Positions 18,753-25,582 of a DNA stretch of 64,000 nt are shown here, piece after piece. Source of the stretch: Arthrobacter sp. Marseille-P9274 (GTDB taxonomy: Bacteria; Actinomycetota; Actinomycetes; Actinomycetales; Micrococcaceae); assembly GCF_946892675.1 (NCBI RefSeq), contig NZ_CAMPOV010000003.1:1-64000 (forward strand), read 5' to 3'. The translations under genes and the position numbers were made by a program. The notes beneath the pieces were generated by a model. That model did no database searches. It worked only from the letters and a program-made list of their open reading frames with translations, and was not told the origin of the DNA. How positions within the stretch are numbered: the first letter of the stretch is position 1; each line of letters opens with the position of its first letter.

Positions 18753-20375
18753 GTGGACCAGCATGCCCGCGGCCGGGCGAAGCGGCGGCGCCGCGGCCTG
18801 ACACTGGCCGGGCAGTACCTGGTCCTGCAACTGCTGATTGTGGCCGCGGTGCTGGTCGGCGTCGTCGCGCTGTCCCTGGCGCAGTCCGCCCAGACCTTCG
18901 AACGCGTGGAGGGCCGCCGCGCGCTGTCCGCGGCAGAGACCCTGGCTGCCACGCCCGCCGTCCGGGCCCTGCTGCCGGTGGCGCAGCCCCGGCTCGGTGC
19001 GGCGCTGCCCGCCGTCGCCGAATCCGTCCGCACGGTTTCCGGCTCCAGCGCCGTTTTCCTGGCCCGCCCGGACGGCACCGTCATCACCTCCTCCGATCCG
19101 GACCAGCTCGGCAGCAGGCTGCCGCTGGGCGACAGCCTCGTCCTCTCCGGCCGCGCCTGGACCGGCCCCGTGGAGCTGTCCGGCCGGCAGACCCTGGTGG
19201 CCCACGTCCCCGTGCTCGACGACGGCGGCCGGATGGTCGGGATCGCCGCCGTCGGCCGGAACTATCCGTCGGTCTGGGAACGGCTCGGCGACGCCCTGCC
19301 CAACCTGCTGACCTACCTCGGCGTCTCCGTAGGCCTCGGCGCCGCCGGTTCCCTGCTGCTCGCCCGCCGGGTCAAGCGGCAGACCCTCGGCCTCGAACCC
19401 GAGGAGATCGCCGGCCTCGTAGAGCACCGCGAGGCCATCCTGCACGACGTGAAGGAGGGCGTCCTCGCCCTGGACCGCCACGCCCGCATCACGCTGGCCA
19501 ACGACAGCGCCCGCCAGCTCCTCGAGCTGCCCCACGACTGCGCCGGCAAGACCCTCGATGAACTGGCCGTTCCCGCCCGCCTGCGCGACGTCCTCACCGC
19601 GGACCAGACCGGCCCCGACCGGCTGGTGCTGGTCGGCGAGCGCGTGGTCGTCTGCAACCGGATGCCGCTGCGCTCGCGCGGCAGGCTGATCGGCTCGGTC
19701 ACCACCCTGCGCGACCGCACCGAGCTGTCCTCGCTGGAGAAGGAACTGGGGGCCACCCGCACCACCACGGACACGCTGCGCGCCCAGACCCATGAGTTCG
19801 CCAACCAGCTGCACACCATCTCCGGGCTGATCCAGCTCGGAGAATATGACGAGGTCACCCGCTTCGTCGACGGCGTGAGCCTCAGCCGGACGCGCCTCTA
19901 CGACGATGTCACCACGCGCATCGAGGACCCGGCGGTCGCCGCCTTGCTGATCGCCAAGGCCAGCTCCGCGGCGGAACGCGTGGTCACCCTGGAGCTGGAC
20001 GACGGCTCCGCCCTGGGCCGCGTGGACGAGACCCTCTCGCGGGACCTGACCACCGTCGTCGGAAACCTGGTGGACAACGCCATCGACGCCGTCAGCGGCC
20101 GGCCGGACGCCGCGGTGCACGTCCATCTGCGGGACGAGGCGCACCGGGTCACGGTCACCGTCCGGGACTCCGGCCCGGGCGTCGCGGCGGACAGCGTGGA
20201 GGACATCTTCCGGCAGGGCTTCAGCACCAAGGATTCCGACGACGGCGGCGGCCGCGGCTTTGGTCTTGCCCTCACCCGGCTAGTATGTTCAAGGCGCGGC
20301 GGAGGCGTGGGCGTACGCAATGCCCCCGGCGCCGAATTCACCGCCGTTCTGGGAAAGCAGAGCCAGCCCGCATGA
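18753..20375 (+). CDS. Sensor histidine kinase, DcuS/CitA family
   Basis: A 540-residue membrane kinase. TM1 (LVLQLLIVAAVLVGVVALSL) and TM2 (LLTYLGVSVGLGAAGSLLLA) flank an extracytoplasmic PAS-like sensor of about 130 residues. A cytoplasmic PAS, an H-box with the family motif HEFANQLHTISGL, and the ATPase domain (NLVDNAIDAV, RDSGPGV, GRGFGLAL) follow. The GTG at 18753 is chosen because GGAGGAA is six bases upstream; the frame extends to 18663. It overlaps the regulator gene by ATGA. CitA/DcuS kinases sense citrate or C4-dicarboxylates, which fits the divergent tctCBA operon. Confidence 0.93.
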   Translation: MDQHARGRAKRRRRGLTLAGQYLVLQLLIVAAVLVGVVALSLAQSAQTFERVEGRRALSAAETLAATPAVRALLPVAQPRLGAALPAVAESVRTVSGSSAVFLARPDGTVITSSDPDQLGSRLPLGDSLVLSGRAWTGPVELSGRQTLVAHVPVLDDGGRMVGIAAVGRNYPSVWERLGDALPNLLTYLGVSVGLGAAGSLLLARRVKRQTLGLEPEEIAGLVEHREAILHDVKEGVLALDRHARITLANDSARQLLELPHDCAGKTLDELAVPARLRDVLTADQTGPDRLVLVGERVVVCNRMPLRSRGRLIGSVTTLRDRTELSSLEKELGATRTTTDTLRAQTHEFANQLHTISGLIQLGEYDEVTRFVDGVSLSRTRLYDDVTTRIEDPAVAALLIAKASSAAERVVTLELDDGSALGRVDETLSRDLTTVVGNLVDNAIDAVSGRPDAAVHVHLRDEAHRVTVTVRDSGPGVAADSVEDIFRQGFSTKDSDDGGGRGFGLALTRLVCSRRGGGVGVRNAPGAEFTAVLGKQSQPA

Positions 20376-21046
20376 TCAAGGTCCTGATAGTCGATGACGA
20401 CTTCATGGTCGCCAAAGTCCACGCCGGATTCGTGAAGCAGGCGGCCGGCTTCAGCGTCGCCGGGGTGGCCCACACCGGTGCCCAGGCCCTCGAGGCGGTC
20501 CACGCGCTGCAGCCGGATCTGGTGCTGCTGGACATCCACCTGCCGGACATCAACGGCCTGGACCTGCTGCAGCAGCTGCGCCGGATCGACCCGGAACTCG
20601 ATGTCCTGGTCATCAGCGCCGCCCGCGAGATGGATACCGTCCGCCGGGCCCTGCGCGGCGGGATCGTGCACTACCTGATGAAACCCTTCTCCAGCCAGGA
20701 CCTGCGCGAGCGGCTGGAGCACTACCGGCAGGCGTACCGGCCGCTGTCCTCCGCCGGCACGGCCGAGCAGGAGGACGTCAACCGGGTCTTCGGCGTAGGC
20801 CACGGCGAACGGCCGCTGCCCAAGGGCTTCAGCGCCGAAACCCTCAGCCTCGTCCAGCAGCGGCTGCAGGAGGCGGGCGCCGCGCTGTCTGCGACCGAGA
20901 CCGCCGCCCGGGCAGGTATCTCCCGCGTCAGTGCGCGGCGCTACCTGGAGTATCTCTGCGAGGAAGGCCGGGCCGAGGTGCAACTGCGGTACGGGGAGGT
21001 CGGCCGCCCCGAGCGGCGCTACTCGACGCGCAGGATACGCTCGTAG
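20372..21046 (+). CDS. Response regulator, CitB/DcuR family
   Basis: A 224-residue regulator with an N-terminal receiver: acid pocket in VDDDFMVAKVH, phospho-acceptor Asp in LVLLDIHLPDING, and conserved Lys in YLMKPF. The C-terminus carries a helix-turn-helix (SATETAARAGISRVSARRYL) typical of the CitB/DcuR subfamily. Its ATG overlaps the kinase stop (ATGA), so the pair is made stoichiometrically. The likely target is the divergent tctCBA-usp promoter. Confidence 0.94.
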   Translation: MIKVLIVDDDFMVAKVHAGFVKQAAGFSVAGVAHTGAQALEAVHALQPDLVLLDIHLPDINGLDLLQQLRRIDPELDVLVISAAREMDTVRRALRGGIVHYLMKPFSSQDLRERLEHYRQAYRPLSSAGTAEQEDVNRVFGVGHGERPLPKGFSAETLSLVQQRLQEAGAALSATETAARAGISRVSARRYLEYLCEEGRAEVQLRYGEVGRPERRYSTRRIRS

Positions 21047-21185
21047 CGCTCGGCCCGCAGCCCCCAAATTTTGCCGCCCCGATTCGTTGACCGGCGCCGG
21101 CCGCCGCATCATACTTTTCTGATCCAGCGGGCCGTTGGGGGACGCAAAGAGGCGCCAGGCACCGCCGGTGGAAAGCTGGCACATC

Positions 21186-21914
21186 ATGCCGATCCGCCAT
21201 CGTTCTGCGACTTTCCTGGCCATCCTCGCCCTGGTCCTGAGCGGGCATGTCCTCTCGCCGCCGGCCACCGCCGCCACGGCGTACAACAGCCACCGGGGGC
21301 CCAACTATACGGACCGCGCGGTGCTGACCTTTGACGATTGCCCGCGCAGCCTGTCCTCCTACGAGTCGGTGCTGGAATACGCCGAGGAGGAAAACCTCGG
21401 ACTGGTGCTCGCCCCGACCGGCGACTGCGTGACGCGCTTCCGCGAAGAGGAGGACGAGGACATCGTGCTGCTCGCGCGGAGCTACGGCCAGTACGTCATC
21501 AACCACAGCATCCACCACCGCGACCTGAGGAAGCTAAGCTGTGCCGGAGTCGCCGCGGAACTGCGGGCCCCGGGGGTGGTCACCAATTTCGGCCGGCCGC
21601 CCTTCGGCGGGATCAACAAGACCGTGCTCTGCGGCTACCAGCGGGCGAAGATGCAGCCCTGGCTGTGGACCGTCAATCCGCGGGACTTCCTCGGCAAGTC
21701 CCGGAGCGAAGTGGTCGACTACGTGGTGGCCAACGGCCGCAAGGGCAGCACGATCATCATGCACATGCAGTGGCGCGGGTTCAGTCCGCGGGCTCTGGAC
21801 CTGATGAAGGACGGCCTGGCAGCCAAGGGGATCAAGCTCTGCCGGGCGTACGGCGGCGCCACCGGCCGGATCACGACCGCGCCGGCCAAGCTGCCGGCCC
21901 GGCTGCCCTGCTGA
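21186..21914 (+). CDS. Secreted polysaccharide deacetylase (CE4/NodB-like)
   Basis: A 242-residue exported protein. The signal peptide (basic RHR, then FLAILALVLSGHVL) ends near ATAA. The NodB motifs are visible: TFDD in VLTFDDCPRS, the metal-binding HSIHH in VINHSIHHRDL, and RPPFG in NFGRPPFGG; a later MHMQW could be motif 5. The family removes acetyl groups from chitin, peptidoglycan or other wall sugars. Cysteines in DDCPRS, GDCVTRF, LSCAG and KLCRAYG may form disulfides. It stands alone and ends at a terminator-family hairpin. Confidence 0.83.
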   Translation: MPIRHRSATFLAILALVLSGHVLSPPATAATAYNSHRGPNYTDRAVLTFDDCPRSLSSYESVLEYAEEENLGLVLAPTGDCVTRFREEEDEDIVLLARSYGQYVINHSIHHRDLRKLSCAGVAAELRAPGVVTNFGRPPFGGINKTVLCGYQRAKMQPWLWTVNPRDFLGKSRSEVVDYVVANGRKGSTIIMHMQWRGFSPRALDLMKDGLAAKGIKLCRAYGGATGRITTAPAKLPARLPC

Positions 21915-21921
21915 CCAGCGG

Positions 21922-21966
21922 AGGGAGGACGACGGCGGAACCTCGCGTTCCGCCGTCGTCCTCCCT
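21922..21966. terminator. Bidirectional terminator, GACGACGGCGG family
   Basis: Perfect 19-bp stem (21922-21940 with 21948-21966), 7-base loop, almost identical in stem sequence to the hairpin at 14934-14981. Between the convergent deacetylase and aldehyde dehydrogenase genes. Confidence 0.85.
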
Positions 21967-21999
21967 GTTCTTCGTTTTTGCCCGTCCCGTCGAGGGCCG

Positions 22000-23430
22000 T
22001 CAGTAGCTGATGACCTGCGGCTGGCCGAGGTGCTTCAGGCCTTCGGCGCCGAATTCCAAGCCGTAGCCGGAGCTCTTCGCGCCGCCGAACGGCACCCGCG
22101 GGTCGACGGCACCGTGCTTGTTGATCCACACCGTGCCGGCCTCGATGCGGGCCGCCACCTCGCGGGCCTTGGCCGGGTCCGCGGACCAGACCGAGGCGCC
22201 GAGGCCGACCTCGAGGCCGTTGGCCATCTCCACGACCTCGTCGACGCTGGAGTACTTGACGATCGGCAGGGCCGGGCCGAACTGCTCCCGGGCGACCAGC
22301 GGGTTGTCGTTGTCGATATCTGCCACCAGCGTGGTCGGGTAGAAGTAGCCCGGCTGGCCGGCCTCGGGATCGCCGCCGGTCAGCACGCGGGCGCCGGAGT
22401 CCTTCGCGGCCTGGACGAGGTCCGCGACGATGTCGTACTGCGCCTTGTTCTGCAGCGGGCCCAGCACGTTCTGCTCGTCCAGCCCCACGCCCATCGGCAT
22501 CTGCTTGGCCACATCGACCAGCACCTCGCAGACCTGGTCGTAGAGGTCCTCGTGCACGTAGAGCCGCTTGAGCGCGGCGCAGGTCTGGCCGGTGTTGATG
22601 AACGCGCCCCAGAACAGGCCTTCAGCAATCGCCTTCGGATCCGCGTCCGGCAGCACGATCCCGGCGTCGTTGCCGCCGAGCTCCAGGGTCAGCCGCTTCA
22701 CAGTGTCGGCCGAAGATCGGATGATGGCCTTGCCCGTGGCGGTCGAGCCGGTGAACATGACCTTGTCGATCTCCGGATGCGAGGCCAGCCCCTCGCCGAC
22801 GTCGCGGCCCCCGGAGACCACGTGCAGCACGTCGGCCGGCAGCACCTGGTTGATCACCTTCGCCAGCGCGAGCACGCTCAGCGGCGTGTACTCGGACGGC
22901 TTCATCACCACGGTGTTGCCCATCCGCAGCGACGGCGCGAGCTGCCAGACGGAGATCATCATCGGCCAGTTCCACGGACCGATGGCGCCGACCACGCCCA
23001 GCGGGCGGTAGTGCAGCTCGGCGCGGCCGCCCTCGTCGTCGACCAGCACCTCCGGCTCCAGCTCGAAGGACGCGGTGGCCCGCAGCCAGGCCGCGCAGGC
23101 CCCGACCTCGAAGCGCGCGTTCGGGCCGTTCAGCGGCTTGCCCTGTTCCCGGGACAGCAGCTCGGCGAGCGCCTCGGCGGAATGTTCGATGGCGTCGGCG
23201 GCCCGGTTGAGGTACTCGCTGCGCTCGGCGTGACTCAGCCGGCCCCACGCGGGCTGCGCTGCCCGCGCCGCCGCCACCGCGGCCTCCAGGTCCTGCGCTG
23301 AGTGCTCGGGTGCACGCCCCACAACGTCGCCCGTCGCCGGGTCCTTGATCTCCCGGCCGCCCTCGGCCGGTTCGATCGCCGCCAGCAGCTCGGCGTAGGC
23401 GGCCAGCTGGGTGTCCTGTTGGGTCTGCAT
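22000..23430 (-). CDS. Aldehyde dehydrogenase family protein
   Basis: A 476-residue NAD(P)-dependent aldehyde dehydrogenase. Visible hallmarks are the N-terminal Rossmann region, GPWNWPMM, KPSEYTPLS, the catalytic Glu box LTLELGGNDAG and the catalytic Cys in NTGQTCAALKR, plus PFGGAKSSGYG at the end. The length is normal. The wide family makes the substrate uncertain; the sequence resembles general aliphatic/aryl aldehyde dehydrogenases. Monocistronic, with its own terminator hairpin. Confidence 0.9.
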   Translation of the reverse strand: MQTQQDTQLAAYAELLAAIEPAEGGREIKDPATGDVVGRAPEHSAQDLEAAVAAARAAQPAWGRLSHAERSEYLNRAADAIEHSAEALAELLSREQGKPLNGPNARFEVGACAAWLRATASFELEPEVLVDDEGGRAELHYRPLGVVGAIGPWNWPMMISVWQLAPSLRMGNTVVMKPSEYTPLSVLALAKVINQVLPADVLHVVSGGRDVGEGLASHPEIDKVMFTGSTATGKAIIRSSADTVKRLTLELGGNDAGIVLPDADPKAIAEGLFWGAFINTGQTCAALKRLYVHEDLYDQVCEVLVDVAKQMPMGVGLDEQNVLGPLQNKAQYDIVADLVQAAKDSGARVLTGGDPEAGQPGYFYPTTLVADIDNDNPLVAREQFGPALPIVKYSSVDEVVEMANGLEVGLGASVWSADPAKAREVAARIEAGTVWINKHGAVDPRVPFGGAKSSGYGLEFGAEGLKHLGQPQVISY

Positions 23431-23634
23431 GGAGTCCCCTTTCCTCGTCGTCGGCCGCTGTGGGCGTTCGATGCGTTCGATGCGTTCTCAGTCCACTGTC
23501 CCCCGCGGGCCCTGCCGCCGTCTTGTCTCTGAGTGCCCAGCCATTGACTTCCCGTGCACCGCGCCTTGCCGCTCCGTGCACCGCCCGGACTTCCGGCCCG
23601 GATCCGGCGCGTGGGAAAGGCGGACAATGGCCTC

Positions 23635-24354
23635 ATGAAGAGTCCGCGCACGCTCGCCGCCGCCGTCGAACACGATGCCGCCGTGCCGGCCGGGCGGGAG
23701 GAACGCTTCCGCGGCTACGGTGTCATGGGGCTGCCCTTCGCCTCCGGCTACGTCCTGGCCATGCGGCGCTTCCCGGTCACCTCGCTCGGTCCCGACTACA
23801 CCTCGGTCCGGGTCCGTACCCCGGCCGGCGCGTGGACCATGTACTCGACGGTGCCGCCGGCGATGTCCTGCCCGCGGTACTTCGGCAACGCCCTCGCGGC
23901 GGCACCGGTGGAGGACATCGAACTGCAGTGGACGGGCGAAGAGACGCTGAGACTAGCGATCGGCGGCACCGTCGGCCTCAGCTGGACCATGCACCTGTCC
24001 GCGACCCCGGCCACTCGCGTCCTGTCCGCCGTCGCCGGCCTGATGCCCGCACCGCTCCTGGGGACAACGGCCGCGCTGAAGGCGATGGGCCCCGCGGCCG
24101 GCCTCGTCCTGGACTCCGGCAGCATCGCGCTGACCGGCAGTTCGCCGAACAGCCAGCGCTTCAAGGCCATCCCCCGGCGCGTCTGGGCCATCGATGCGGC
24201 CACGGCCACACTCAGGGGTGAGGACCTTGGCCCCTTGGGCCCGCTCGCCGAACAGGCACGCCTCGGCGACTTCCGCCTCCCCCAGCGCGGCATCTTTATG
24301 TTCGGCTCGGTTTACTTCGATCCCGCGGACCACGCGGGGCGCTGGTCCAGCTGA
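23635..24354 (+). CDS. Hypothetical protein, 239 aa
   Basis: I do not recognise this family. The protein starts MKSPRTLAAAVEH, contains FRGYGVMGLPFASGYVLAMRRFP and TVGLSWTMHLSATPATRV, and has a hydrophobic middle (VLSAVAGLMPAPLLGTTAAL) that could be one helix. The C-terminus reads LPQRGIFMFGSVYFDP. Codon use matches its neighbours, and AAAGGCGG lies before the start. It is a single gene, divergent from the aldehyde dehydrogenase and convergent with a methyltransferase. The overall pattern could be a beta-rich lipocalin-like enzyme, but no catalytic motif is evident. Confidence 0.72.
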   Translation: MKSPRTLAAAVEHDAAVPAGREERFRGYGVMGLPFASGYVLAMRRFPVTSLGPDYTSVRVRTPAGAWTMYSTVPPAMSCPRYFGNALAAAPVEDIELQWTGEETLRLAIGGTVGLSWTMHLSATPATRVLSAVAGLMPAPLLGTTAALKAMGPAAGLVLDSGSIALTGSSPNSQRFKAIPRRVWAIDAATATLRGEDLGPLGPLAEQARLGDFRLPQRGIFMFGSVYFDPADHAGRWSS

Positions 24355-24437
24355 ACGAGCGCGCCGGGGTCAGCCGCCAGGCCGTGCCGCCTCCTCTGTT
24401 GTGGCTGGAAGGCGAACCGCTCCCCCCGGGCCGCTTT

Positions 24438-25190
24438 TCACGGACGGCCGCGGACGCACCAGGTCGACGCATCGACCTCAAAAGCCCCCTCGGGCAGCAG
24501 GCCTGCGCACCGCTCCCGGATCTGTCCGCGCTTGGCCGCGTCGAGCCCGCGGAGATAGGCGCCGGAGGGCCCGATCCCGAGAGTGAAGGGGTCCCACCAT
24601 TCGGCGAACCCGGCGTACGCCACCCGGACGGTCAGCTTGCGTTCCTCTAGGCCGTGCAGACCCGCCGCGGCGAAGAGCTCCGCCAGGTGGCCCTCGCGCG
24701 TGCCGGGCCGGCTCTCCTCGCCGGGCGCCGAAGGATCGACCCCGCGCACGGCCTCCCAGAAAAGGGAGAGCGGCCCGCCTCCCTTGGCGAGGTCCCAAAC
24801 GCACGCGGCGACGACACCTTCGGGCCGGGTGACCCGCGCCATTTCCGCGAGCCCGGCCACCGGATCGGTCATGAAGTGAACCACCAGCTGGGCCAGTGCA
24901 CAGTCGAAGGCGTCGTCGGGGTAGGGCAGCCGCTCCGCCACCCCGGAGGTCACCTCAACGCCGGGCAGCCGCTCCCGGAGCGCCTCGACAAACGACGACG
25001 GATCGAGAGCCTTGACCGCCGAGGGTCCCAGCCTGGCCGCCAACTGCGCCGTCAGGGCGCCGGGGCCGCAACCAACGTCCAGCGCTTCCTGTCCCGGATG
25101 CACGCCGGCCGCATCGATGAAGCGCGCGGCCAGGGGCTCCGAATACCTGCCCATGAAGCGGTTGTACGCCTCTGCAGCAACCTCGAACAT
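24438..25190 (-). CDS. Class I SAM-dependent methyltransferase
   Basis: A 250-residue methyltransferase of the type-11 fold: motif I in ALDVGCGPGALTAQLA, motif II acid in VKALDPSSFVEAL, GVAERLPYPDDAFDCAL (motif III region) and RVTRPEGVVAACVWD. It resembles UbiE/type-11 small-molecule methyltransferases; the acceptor is unknown. The ATG at 25190 is where homology starts. It diverges from the OpgC-fusion gene across a 392-bp structured spacer. Confidence 0.85.
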   Translation of the reverse strand: MFEVAAEAYNRFMGRYSEPLAARFIDAAGVHPGQEALDVGCGPGALTAQLAARLGPSAVKALDPSSFVEALRERLPGVEVTSGVAERLPYPDDAFDCALAQLVVHFMTDPVAGLAEMARVTRPEGVVAACVWDLAKGGGPLSLFWEAVRGVDPSAPGEESRPGTREGHLAELFAAAGLHGLEERKLTVRVAYAGFAEWWDPFTLGIGPSGAYLRGLDAAKRGQIRERCAGLLPEGAFEVDASTWCVRGRP

Positions 25191-25345
25191 CACCTCGCGC
25201 CTTTCGCCTCCGGGCAGCAATGGGCCCGCCGCTCCGACGGCGGCAGGGCGTCCGGCGTCCTCGTTTCCCGGCCTTGGGCGCAGTCTACGCCGCGCCGCCT
25301 CCCGGGTCACCGCGGTTCCCCGGCGGACGGATCGGGGAGAATTTG

Positions 25346-25361
25346 AGTGAAAAGTTTCACT
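25346..25361. promoter_or_regulatory. 16-bp palindrome AGTGAAAAGTTTCACT-type operator
   Basis: GTGAAA-AG-TTTCAC with an extra matching base on each side. It lies 156 bp left of the methyltransferase start and 222 bp before the OpgC fusion gene. The binding protein is unknown. Confidence 0.45.
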
Positions 25362-25461
25362 TCCGGGAAGCAAGCTTACCGTTGATGATGTAGAGTAATT
25401 TCTTGGTCCGGTCCGTTGACTGCGGTTCCCCCCAACAGCCGAAGTGTCCGGCCGGACTTTC

Positions 25462-25514
25462 AAGGCTCTGGCCTCGGAAGGCCCCCCAACGCGCTTCCGG
25501 GGCCAGAGCCTTTT
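25462..25514 (+). terminator. Terminator/attenuator in leader of the OpgC-fusion gene
   Basis: A 19-bp stem (25462-25480 with 25494-25512) having a single A/G mismatch position, 13-base loop, followed by a short T-run (TTTT). No plus-strand gene precedes it, since the methyltransferase is transcribed away, so it can only act on transcripts heading into the gene at 25583. Confidence 0.6.
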
Positions 25515-25582
25515 CTGCCGTTTGTGTCCCCGTTGCCTGATTCGGCCCTCCCGCAGGCCACCCCCGGCTGTAGGGTATTGCC

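Larger units (their letters stand above)
25191..25582. promoter_or_regulatory. Long structured leader of the GH26-like/OpgC gene
   Basis: 392-bp spacer without a gene. It holds a 16-bp palindrome at 25346-25361, an AT-rich promoter-like stretch (GTTGATGATGTAGAGTAAT near 25381-25400) and a terminator-like hairpin at 25462-25514 that lies inside the leader of the downstream gene. Confidence 0.5.

Noticed and set aside
25346-25582. Known c-di-AMP or other named riboswitch in the OpgC leader
   Set aside because: I could not match any conserved riboswitch core by eye, so only an attenuator-like structure is claimed.
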